A DNA stretch of 64,000 nt from Amycolatopsis oliviviridis (lineage in GTDB: Bacteria; Actinomycetota; Actinomycetes; Mycobacteriales; Pseudonocardiaceae), in assembly GCF_014654365.1 (NCBI RefSeq), contig NZ_BNAY01000007.1:248001-312000 (forward strand), given 5' to 3'. Position numbers and translations under genes: made by a program. This document shows positions 58,701 to 64,000 of this stretch, piece after piece (positions within the stretch are counted from its first letter, which is position 1; each line of letters starts with the position of its first letter). Below the pieces are notes generated by a model. That model did no database searches. It was given only the letters and a program-made list of their open reading frames with translations, and had not been told where the DNA came from.

Positions 58701-59768
58701 GAAGTTCGATTTCACCGAGCCCATCCAATGCGGCCCGGCCGAATCACCGAGTACTTCGCCGATGGCGATCGCCTCGACCGGATCCCCGGCGGCCGTGCCG
58801 GTGCCGTGCGCCTCGAAGTAGCCGACCGACGCGGGTTCGACCCCGCCGACCTGACAGGCCCGTTCGATCAGGGTGCGCTGGGAATCCACCCGCGGCACGG
58901 TGATCCCAGGGGTGCGTCCGTCCTGGTTCACCGCGGTTCCCCGCACGACCGCGTGGATCCGGTCGCCGTCGCGCACCGCCGCGGACAGCGGTTTCAGGAG
59001 TAGTACGCCCGCGCCTTCCCCGCGAGCGTAGCCGTTGGCCCGGTGGTCGAACGACTTGCACCGGGCGTCGGGGGAGAGGAACTGCCCCTTGGACATGAGG
59101 ATCGAGGTCGCCGGGTTCACCATGACGTTCACCCCGCCGGCGATCGCCAGTTCGCAGTCACCGAGCGCCAGTGCGTTGCACGCCTGATGCACCGCCACCA
59201 GGGACGAGGAACAGGCGGTGTCGACGGTGAACGCCGGACCGCGCCAGTCGAAGGCGTAGGACAGCCGGGCCGCCAGCATGGTCATGCTCACGCCGGTCGG
59301 TGTGGCGGCGCTGACCAGGTGCCGATTCGCCTCGGCCAGCTGCAAGGTCGCCGCGTCGAAGGTGAAGCCGCCGATGTAGACCCCGACGGTGGCGCCGGTG
59401 GTCGAACCCGGTGGGATACCGGCGTCCTCGAAGGATTCCCAAGTGACTTCGAGTAGCAGGCGTTGCTGGGGATCCAGGGCCGCGGCTTCCCGCGGTGGCA
59501 TCCCGAAGAACCCGGCGTCGAACGAGTCGACCGGCGTGTCGAGGAAACCACCTTCCTTGACGAACATGCGTCCCGGTGTCGCCCGATCGGCGTCGAAGTA
59601 CTCCGAGATACGCCAGCGATCCTCCGGGATCCCGGTGATCGCGTCGGTCCCGGATTCGAGCAGTGCCCAGAATCCTTCGGGATCCTTCACATCGCCTGGG
59701 AACCGGCAACCGATACCGATGATCGCGATCGGTTCGGTGGCTTCGGACATGATCGGGCTGGGCGCCAT
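52719..59768 (-). CDS. Iterative highly reducing type I PKS, KS-AT-DH-ER-KR-ACP-hydrolase
   Basis: 2349 residues in a single module. KS (about 10-435): DTACSSS (Cys186), EAHGTGT, KSNFGHTEAAAG. AT (about 525-830): GHSVGEVAAAYAAG and AYHSHQMDEI. DH (about 890-1170): VDHKVGGSVVFPGSGYLE (H-x3-G-x4-P). ER (about 1430-1745): SAAGGVGLAAARIARWLGA. KR (about 1755-1935): GGLGGLGR and GAYATANEYL. ACP (about 2000-2075): VDSLTA. The last 260 residues form an alpha/beta hydrolase with GTSRGAYSAL as nucleophile elbow and HGDADPV, in place of a normal thioesterase. The order equals fungal or animal-type reducing synthases, so iterative use is likely. ATG 59768 has AAGGAAG; LLM and FAD genes follow. Confidence 0.88.
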   Translation of the reverse strand: MAPSPIMSEATEPIAIIGIGCRFPGDVKDPEGFWALLESGTDAITGIPEDRWRISEYFDADRATPGRMFVKEGGFLDTPVDSFDAGFFGMPPREAAALDPQQRLLLEVTWESFEDAGIPPGSTTGATVGVYIGGFTFDAATLQLAEANRHLVSAATPTGVSMTMLAARLSYAFDWRGPAFTVDTACSSSLVAVHQACNALALGDCELAIAGGVNVMVNPATSILMSKGQFLSPDARCKSFDHRANGYARGEGAGVLLLKPLSAAVRDGDRIHAVVRGTAVNQDGRTPGITVPRVDSQRTLIERACQVGGVEPASVGYFEAHGTGTAAGDPVEAIAIGEVLGDSAGPHWMGSVKSNFGHTEAAAGVAGMIKATLCLQRGIIPRNLHFEKPNPKIPFDELPIRVPTEAIPFPDRDTPRRAGVNSFGFGGTNAHAILEQWPRESAKDTELDDGRQVLLPLSARSPEALRSLVESYAELLEQEDGPALRRIARAASRLREHHPMRTSVVARNRGEAVDKLRSAELTPDRTSRPAIAFVYTGMGPQWWGMGRELLAEEPRFAEVVDACDEVLARFGLSMREELSREEAESRLTSTVYAQVANFVVQAGLTALWRDWGIEPSVITGHSVGEVAAAYAAGVYSLEEALTVSFHRANLQARLAGRGVMAAVGLPVDEVTPHLVGGATVAAVNSTHATTIAGDREAVAKVSETLTALGAPVKPLRVEVAYHSHQMDEIREPLLAALADIRPRPAKVPLFSTVTGDQVEGHEFDADHWWRNVRQPVRFADAFRKMLTRGIGAVLEVGPHPVLASAIDEALAERTGDVIRLASLRRDRPQWEQLVETLGSLYEAGAEPAWERVHPGLREQLELPRYPWHRERHWIESASSRQRRLGSGGLLLSGHAVAGTRPIREVELSSAAFPYLVDHKVGGSVVFPGSGYLEAALAAFPDEEPCLLEDVVFHRPLELPPASVTTLRVGRDPARRLLTLHSRAQPDDDLWTSHAELRHGHLAKARAVEPRTASIAELTEGLPELGHDDVYARLSGTGLEYGPAFRVVRKMWWRRQTREVFGELLLDPVDQEGHRLHPALLDGALQAAIIGAHLLGGEVEPGTYVPARIGALRFFRSPGSSLWIHARGRATETAGTIECDLTLVTDDGEVVAEVEGLRAERLAEAKSSPPKLFYRHAWHREPLEHDANAAGRWVVVGASALADEIARGLAEREGDVVRTDLSDGGWLEQVVSEVESDRPCRGVVYVEDGEGDESPACGPVAPPLRLVQELAPEAGQLTLVTSGAQSVSGDDPTSAPSAASLWGFGRVVSAERPELRCRLVDVASADLRPGANDGLLDALFTELTHDGLDEVAIRPAGRFVRRLEPPEEASELDHVLVRTDRIPVRLRALEGPGDDVGFVAATRRPPGPGEVEVEVSHVGLNFKDVLKRTGLLSPRAVEGSHSRKTLGLECSGTVVDVGEGVTSLRTGDEVFVHSRDLFVSHVTLDAIRVAKKPVTLSHAEAASLLPAVTAYLSLVRLAGVRRGERVLIHSAAGGVGLAAARIARWLGAEVFVTAGSEQRREILRREGFAKVTDSRSTSFADDILDWTDGAGADVIVNSLPADMIEPNLRTLATFGRFVELGKPGDVADHAVRLASTRRALSFHSFDYDQMMALRPDYVQECMRAVVELYDKSAIVPLPCTEFPAGEVDEAFRRMARPEHHGKVVIRMAGEPVRVPAATLPDRPIRDDATYVITGGLGGLGRTVARWLADHGARYLVLAGRNGITSSAAAQDVADLVARGVKVRVHKVDVGDREQVRSFLARVRDYLPPIRGIVHGAADFDDVVLADTDGHRLVKATRPKADGAWNLHEETLGDDLDFLVLFSSVAAQIGALGAGAYATANEYLNGLARYRRAQALPAISVGWGMIDDVGVAVSREGHVGNVLRRNGHVGMAPSRLVAELGVLLHTRPTEVSVADIDWPRWSRANRQLAALPKFRAVVPDGAADGDAELAGQESPAKRLREASPDERAALLPALVTPLLERTTGLSAEQLGDQQAVDVDSLTAVELRVLLQKHLGVAIPSARLQRNLSVAVLTDLLGDQLDRAKAEIPATERLTVHEIPSADGKVVYGHLSLPDGPGPHPAVVVCLPGDGGVLTAEGDYRHTSAHAPLNAAGFAVLFVDQRGAPGHGPDFRALAEIGGKDIDDVIEATRYLAGLPEIDESRIDILGTSRGAYSALLALERGPDLWRHGVLLMGFYDPVGFVKANQERPGSLLPPRAESDPVSIEKYFAAPERRPLSALGDVAAPLLLIHGDADPVTPFEESEELAGWGELEGLSVDLIAVPGLGHDIDHEDPAWAGLWARITEFLQDGETR

Positions 59769-59840
59769 ACGCTGACTTCCTTAGAGGTCACTGAACCGGT
59801 GGGGAGTGAGGAAAGTCGTGCTGGTGAAAGCGATGCCGGG

Positions 59841-61430
59841 TTAGCGGGAAGCCGGGACCACCGGCACCGTGCGGCGCACCGTCACAGCCGCGACCATGCC
59901 CAGCAGCAGAACCGCCGCAGGCAACAGCAAGGTCTGTCTCGCGGCGTCGGTGAGTCCGAAGTGGATCGATTGAGAGAACAGTTCCGTAGCGCGCGCGGTG
60001 AGTTCTGACGGCAAGCCCGGTACCACCGGGGCGCCCTCGCCCGAAACGAACTCGCCGGCGGACGCGGCCGCCTTCGTCGCGGTTTGGATGAACGACTGCC
60101 GGTACTGTCCCGGCAGTCCTTCCGCCGCGGCATTCGCCTCGGTGGTGAGAGAAGCGGTGATCCGCGCCTGCATGAGGACGCCGACCGCGGCGCTGCCGAG
60201 CACGCCACCGACCTGACGACCCGTGTTGAAGATGCCCGACGCCGCGCCCATCAGCTGTGGTTCCACCGAGCCCATGGCCAGGTTGCTGACCGGTGCGAGG
60301 ATCAGGCCGAAACCCATGCCGCACACCAACAGCGCGGGTAGCAACGCCCACGGGGAAGTACCCGGGGTCATCTGCAGAGCGAGGACGGCGAGTCCGGATG
60401 CGAGAGCGCCGAGTCCGGCGAGGACCAGGTACCTGCCGCTGACCCGGTCCGAGAGGCGGCCGACGAACGGGCCCATGAGCCCGGTCAGGAGGGCCATCGG
60501 CGCCGTGAGCACCCCGGTCATGGACGGTGTCAGGCCCAGCACCGACTGGAAGTAGATCACCAGCGGGAGGATCATTCCCGTCATCGAGAATCCGACGGTG
60601 GCCCATACGATGGTGCCCGCCGAGAAGTTCCGTGCCCGGAAGACCCGCAGGGGTACCAGTGGTTCCTTCCGGTTGACGCGCTGCCAGAACACGAAAGCCC
60701 CGAGCAGTACCACGCCGAGTCCGATGATCTCGGACACCGAGATCGAGCCGAGCACGGCGCCCCAGTCGTACTTTTGCCCATTTTGGACGCCGAAGACGAT
60801 GAAGAACAGGCCCGTGCCGGAGAGCAGGATGCCGGCGAAGTCGAATGAACGGGCGCGCTCCGGCCGCCAGTCCGGCACGAACCGCAAGGTGAGCAGGAAG
60901 GTGACCACACCGATCGGGACGTTGACGAAGAAGATCCACGACCAGCCGAGGTACTGCACCAGCACACCGCCGAGCAGTGGTCCGGCGATGGTACCCAGCC
61001 CGGCGACGGCTGCCCACAGTCCCATGGCGGCGCCGCGCCGGGCGGCAGGGAACAGGAAGCCCACGAAGGCGAGGGTCTGCGGGGTCATCAGGGCCGCACC
61101 GAAGCCCTGGACCGCGCGTGCGGCGATGAGTGTGTCGATGCTGCCGGACATGCCGCACCACAGCGATGCGAGAGTGAATATGGTCAGCCCGGCGAGGAAC
61201 ACCCGGCGAGGGCCGAAGCGATCACCGAGTCTGCTGGTGAACAGCATGAGGGTCGCGTAGGCGAGCAGATAGACACTGATCACCCAGACGATCGCGTTGA
61301 GGCTCGCGGACAGACCGCGGACCATCGACGGGACCGCGATCGGGACGATCGTGGTGTCCATTATGATCGTGAAAAAGCCCAGGCACAGCGCGGAAAGCGC
61401 TGCCCATGGCTTGACAATATTCGTCATCAC
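59841..61430 (-). CDS. MFS drug exporter, DHA2 (EmrB/QacA) family
   Basis: 529 residues with about 14 transmembrane helices. DTTIVPIAVPSMV lies in helix 1, SRLGDRFGPRRVF (motif A) in the 2-3 loop, RAVQGFGAAL in helix 4 and AGLGTIAGPLLGGVL as motif C. It is the first gene of the minus-strand operon exporter-PKS-LLM-monooxygenase, 72 bases before the PKS. It is a likely product exporter and self-resistance gene. GTG 61430 is 8 bases from AGGA; ATG 61427 is the alternative. Confidence 0.88.
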   Translation of the reverse strand: MMTNIVKPWAALSALCLGFFTIIMDTTIVPIAVPSMVRGLSASLNAIVWVISVYLLAYATLMLFTSRLGDRFGPRRVFLAGLTIFTLASLWCGMSGSIDTLIAARAVQGFGAALMTPQTLAFVGFLFPAARRGAAMGLWAAVAGLGTIAGPLLGGVLVQYLGWSWIFFVNVPIGVVTFLLTLRFVPDWRPERARSFDFAGILLSGTGLFFIVFGVQNGQKYDWGAVLGSISVSEIIGLGVVLLGAFVFWQRVNRKEPLVPLRVFRARNFSAGTIVWATVGFSMTGMILPLVIYFQSVLGLTPSMTGVLTAPMALLTGLMGPFVGRLSDRVSGRYLVLAGLGALASGLAVLALQMTPGTSPWALLPALLVCGMGFGLILAPVSNLAMGSVEPQLMGAASGIFNTGRQVGGVLGSAAVGVLMQARITASLTTEANAAAEGLPGQYRQSFIQTATKAAASAGEFVSGEGAPVVPGLPSELTARATELFSQSIHFGLTDAARQTLLLPAAVLLLGMVAAVTVRRTVPVVPASR

Positions 61431-61759
61431 TGTTCGTGTCCTAAGGTGAGGTTGACACGGGTCGATAGGCGCGAAACTCCTCAGAGTGAGTGCGTAACTG
61501 CCGTTGGTGAGATGGTCGCGGTCAAGTACCGCGATGTCGATTCCTTGCGGACTGGATTCGTAAATTCTTCTAGCGAATTTGCCTCATCGGGCACAGTGTT
61601 TTCCGGAGCACGAACGAGATAGTTCAGATGGAGCAGGGGACTCTGGGGCAGAATGGCGGCAACGCCGGGCAGAATCGTGATCAGGAAAGACGGGCGGAGT
61701 GACGCGTCCGGCATGGTGATCGTCCGGCCTCATGCCGGCATTTCCGCGGGAGGATAGCG
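61431..61759. promoter_or_regulatory. Divergent region between PKS operon and gdhA
   Basis: 329 bases without a credible gene. It is less GC-rich around 61545-61625, where the minus-strand promoter for the exporter-PKS operon probably lies, with an AAATTC-7-GAATTT inverted repeat. Near gdhA, CCGGCATG and CATGCCGG (about 61707-61737) form an inverted repeat 18 bases apart. A GGAGG site precedes the gdhA ATG. I could not place -35/-10 boxes reliably. Confidence 0.45.
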
Positions 61760-63118
61760 ATGGCCGTCGCCGACCATGTGGACCTACCGAAATTCATCGA
61801 GGGTGTCCGGAAGCGGAACCCCGGCCAGGACGAGTTCACCCAGGCCGTCCAGGAAGTGGCTGAGGACGTCTTCTCCTTCATCCAGGACAAAGAGATCTAC
61901 CACGAGTACCAGATCCTGCGAAGAATGGCCGAGCCCGACCGGGTGGTCAGCTTCCGAGTCTGCTGGGAAGACGACGAAGGGAACATCCGGGTCCAACGCG
62001 GCTGGCGCGTGCAGAACAACAATGCCATCGGCCCGTACAAGGGCGGTATCCGGTTCCATCCTTCGGTCACCGAAAGCACACTTAAGTTCCTCGCGTTCGA
62101 ACAGACCTTCAAGAACGCCTTGACCGGCCTGCCGATGGGCGGCGCGAAAGGCGGGGCGAACTTCAACCCCAGGGGCAAGAGCGACCACGAGGTCATGCGC
62201 TTCTGCCAGAGTTTTATGACCGAGCTCTACCGTCATGTCGGCGCCGACGTCGACGTGCCCGCCGGAGACATCGGTGTCGGAGCGCGCGAGATCGGGTACA
62301 TGTTCGGCCAGCACAAACGGATCACGAACAGTTTCACCGGAGTGCTCACCGGCAAGGGGATCGAGTACGGCGGCTCCCTCATCCGGACCGAGGCCACCGG
62401 CTACGGAACCGCGTACTTCCTCGCCGAGATGCTGAAGACCCGGGGATGGGATTTCGAAGGGCGCACCGTCGTCGTCTCCGGCGCGGGCAATGTCGCCGTC
62501 CACGCCGCGGAGAAGATCACCCAGCTCGGCGGTACCGTCGTCACGCTCTCGGACAGTGAGGGATTCGTCCACGACCCGAAGGGTTTCGACGCGGACAAAC
62601 TCGCCTGGGTCAAGGCGCTCAGGAACCAGCGCCGGGGCCGGATCTCCGAGTATGCCAAGGAGTTCCCGGAAGCGGAGTTCTTCCCCGGCCGCCCACCGTG
62701 GGCCGTGACGTGTGACATCGCCGTGCCGTGCGCCACGCAGAACGAGCTCACCGAGGAGGACGCGCGCGTCCTTCTCGGAAACGGCTGCGTCGCGGTAGCC
62801 GAAGGCGCCAACATGCCCTGCACGCTCGAAGCGGCCCATCTGTTCAAGTCCGCGGAAATCCTCTACGCCCCGGGAAAGGCCGCGAACGCCGGCGGGGTCG
62901 CCGTGTCCGGGCTGGAAATCAGCCAGAACATGGCCAGGATGTCCTGGAAACAGCACGAGGTCGAGCAGTTGCTCGTCGACATCATGACCGACATCCACCA
63001 GCGCTGCGTCGAACACGGTGGCCGGGCGGGGACGGGCCATGTTGACTACGTCCGCGGTGCCAACGTCGCTGGATTCAAGAAGGTCGCGGACGCGATGCTC
63101 GCCTTCGGGGTCGTCTGA
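61760..63118 (+). CDS. gdhA: Glutamate dehydrogenase, hexameric class (NADP-type)
   Basis: 452 residues, the usual length for hexameric bacterial GDH. The substrate-binding GPYKGGIRFHP, the catalytic Lys in LPMGGAKGGANF, PAGDIGVGAREIGYMFG, and the dinucleotide motif VVSGAGNVAVHAAEK are all intact. It catalyses reversible amination of 2-oxoglutarate to glutamate. ATG 61760 has GGGAGGA. It is probably housekeeping and marks the right edge of the biosynthetic region, though it could also be linked to nitrogen supply for the aminotransferase. Confidence 0.95.
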   Translation: MAVADHVDLPKFIEGVRKRNPGQDEFTQAVQEVAEDVFSFIQDKEIYHEYQILRRMAEPDRVVSFRVCWEDDEGNIRVQRGWRVQNNNAIGPYKGGIRFHPSVTESTLKFLAFEQTFKNALTGLPMGGAKGGANFNPRGKSDHEVMRFCQSFMTELYRHVGADVDVPAGDIGVGAREIGYMFGQHKRITNSFTGVLTGKGIEYGGSLIRTEATGYGTAYFLAEMLKTRGWDFEGRTVVVSGAGNVAVHAAEKITQLGGTVVTLSDSEGFVHDPKGFDADKLAWVKALRNQRRGRISEYAKEFPEAEFFPGRPPWAVTCDIAVPCATQNELTEEDARVLLGNGCVAVAEGANMPCTLEAAHLFKSAEILYAPGKAANAGGVAVSGLEISQNMARMSWKQHEVEQLLVDIMTDIHQRCVEHGGRAGTGHVDYVRGANVAGFKKVADAMLAFGVV

Positions 63119-63154
63119 CCCTCCCGCAATTAGAGGACTACTTGCGGGGGTCAG
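63115..63154. terminator. Hairpin shared by the convergent gdhA and mycosin genes
   Basis: Left arm 63115-63129 and right arm 63142-63154 pair over 13 bases with a 2-base bulge on the left. The arms include the stop regions of both convergent genes, leaving only about 19 bases between them. Confidence 0.5.
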
Positions 63155-64000
63155 GCGGGAATTCCACCACCCTGGCGGGTTTCCAGCCACGCGTCCGCCC
63201 GGACCGCACGAGCCGGGAACCCAGGAACGCCAGGAAGACGAGGATCGGCACACTGACCGCCGCGCCGACGGCGAGAAGCGGGCCGGCGCCGCCGGGCTGC
63301 GCGGATGGCGGCAAGGGAGCGAGTTCGGCTGTGACAACGGGTAAGCCGGTGCCGCTCTCCTCCGGTAGCACCGTGGTGACCGCCGCCGTCACGTTGACCG
63401 TGCCCCAGCCGAAACCCGGGTCCGGTACCTTCGCGGCCGGGCGATCGGCGGTCACTTCGAGCCGGTGCTTGACCTGCTCTGCGGACAGTTCCGGATGGTA
63501 CGAGCGCACCAGGGCAGCGACACCGGCGACGAACGGCGCCGCGTAACTGGTGCCGCTGCCGAGCCAGTGCCCGGCACCGCGGGGTCCGACGCTCGTGACC
63601 CCGACACCGGGCGCGACGAGGGAAAGGAACTTCCCGGTCTGGGAGAAGTCCGCCTTCTTCCCGGACTCGTCGATCGCCCCGACCGCGATCACGGACGGGT
63701 AGGCCGCCGGATAGGTGACCGGGTCCCCTTGCTGGGCACTGTTCGCGGCCGAAGCCACGACCACGACGTCGCTTGAAGCGGCGTAGCGGACAGCTTCTTC
63801 AAGGCCATCGTCGGGCACCGAGGTGCTGGCCGAAATGTTGACCACCTTGGCCCCGCCGTCGACGGCGGCACGGATGCCATTGGCCATCTCGGTCGCGGTC
63901 AGGCTCGGCGGGGAGCCGTCCTGGCTCGCGACGGCGCATCGGATCGGCAGGATCGTCGCCTCCGGTGCGACGCCGGAGAAGCCCGTGCCCCGGCGGGAAC
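63138..64000 (-). CDS. Type VII secretion mycosin, subtilisin-like serine protease (partial)
   Basis: The C-terminal 287 residues; the gene runs off the right end of the window. The catalytic serine is in GTSYAAPFVAG, and VNISASTS with VVVASAANS is the usual subtilase core (the Asn of the oxyanion region). After a Pro/Ala linker there is one transmembrane helix (about 50 residues before the end) and a short basic tail, the standard mycosin anchor. Mycosins support ESX/type VII secretion complexes. The catalytic Asp and His would lie beyond the window. It is probably part of the conserved chromosome to the right. Confidence 0.88.
   Translation of the reverse strand, partial: SRRGTGFSGVAPEATILPIRCAVASQDGSPPSLTATEMANGIRAAVDGGAKVVNISASTSVPDDGLEEAVRYAASSDVVVVASAANSAQQGDPVTYPAAYPSVIAVGAIDESGKKADFSQTGKFLSLVAPGVGVTSVGPRGAGHWLGSGTSYAAPFVAGVAALVRSYHPELSAEQVKHRLEVTADRPAAKVPDPGFGWGTVNVTAAVTTVLPEESGTGLPVVTAELAPLPPSAQPGGAGPLLAVGAAVSVPILVFLAFLGSRLVRSGRTRGWKPARVVEFPPDPRK

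Noticed and set aside
61760..63118. gdhA as a member of the biosynthetic region
   Set aside because: It is a standard full-length glutamate dehydrogenase convergent with a mycosin gene; it fits conserved chromosome better, though a nitrogen-supply role cannot be ruled out.
1..64000. CRISPR array, intact transposase or insertion sequence, NRPS adenylation-condensation modules, phosphopantetheinyl transferase
   Set aside because: I looked for regular spaced repeats, DDE or intact recombinase catalytic domains, HHxxxDG condensation motifs and PPTase motifs and saw none.

Overview
This is a GC-rich actinomycete chromosome segment. The gene set (ECF sigma factor with its zinc-containing anti-sigma factor, an Asp23/Gls24 envelope cluster, a PdtaR-type ANTAR regulator, a type VII secretion mycosin, GTG and TTG starts) points to the Pseudonocardiales, most likely an Amycolatopsis-like genus. 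The genus is an inference. 

Layout. Positions 1-7404 look like conserved chromosome: sigma/anti-sigma pair, SDR, Asp23 cluster, alkaline phosphatase, ANTAR regulator and a tRNA with a CAA (Leu) anticodon. Immediately after the tRNA lie 1.3 kb of broken DNA (7405-8710), including the frameshifted C-terminal end of a large serine recombinase and a scrap of pentapeptide-like repeats. A tRNA with a dead integrase beside it is the usual scar of an integrative element. From 8711 to about 61430 there is one large, multi-part specialised-metabolism region. At the right edge, a glutamate dehydrogenase (61760-63118) and a mycosin (63138 to the window end) look like ordinary chromosome again. 

The biosynthetic region has five blocks. 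(A) 8711-18019 (+): a three-protein iterative synthase that looks like a rearranged polyunsaturated-fatty-acid synthase: AT-ACP, FabL-type enoyl reductase fused to KS plus a shortened chain-length-factor-like domain, and KR-DH-KR-DH. (B) 18036-28705: GMC oxidoreductase and LysR (divergent, with a 12+12 bp palindrome between them), an AurF-type di-iron oxygenase, a cupin-hydrolase fusion, an exporter, an aldo/keto reductase, a cytochrome P450 and a LuxR regulator. (C) 28642-36935 (-): an aromatic operon encoding a probable tyrosine 3-hydroxylase, catechol O-methyltransferase, MIO ammonia-lyase with the His-Leu selectivity pair of tyrosine ammonia-lyases, an aryl-acid ligase fused to a degenerate SDR-like domain, and exported proteins including a multicopper oxidase. 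This would turn tyrosine into an activated ferulate-like acid. (D) 37250-45177: regulators, two dehydrogenases, a secreted GH64 glucanase and an orphan substrate-binding lipoprotein. (E) 45201-61430 (-): LuxC/LuxE-type acid reduction genes, a PLP aminotransferase, a glycosyltransferase, an FAD monooxygenase, an LLM-type flavin/F420 oxidoreductase, a 2349-residue highly reducing type I PKS with its own hydrolase domain, and a second exporter. 

Working model (inference): two separate iterative synthases make reduced or polyene chains. A methoxylated phenylpropenoyl unit, a carboxyl-to-aldehyde-to-amine conversion, N- or C-oxygenation and glycosylation could then elaborate them. Whether all blocks serve one product or several neighbouring pathways cannot be decided from sequence. 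I cannot match the arrangement to a known product. No phosphopantetheinyl transferase, NRPS module, CRISPR array or intact transposase was found in the window.
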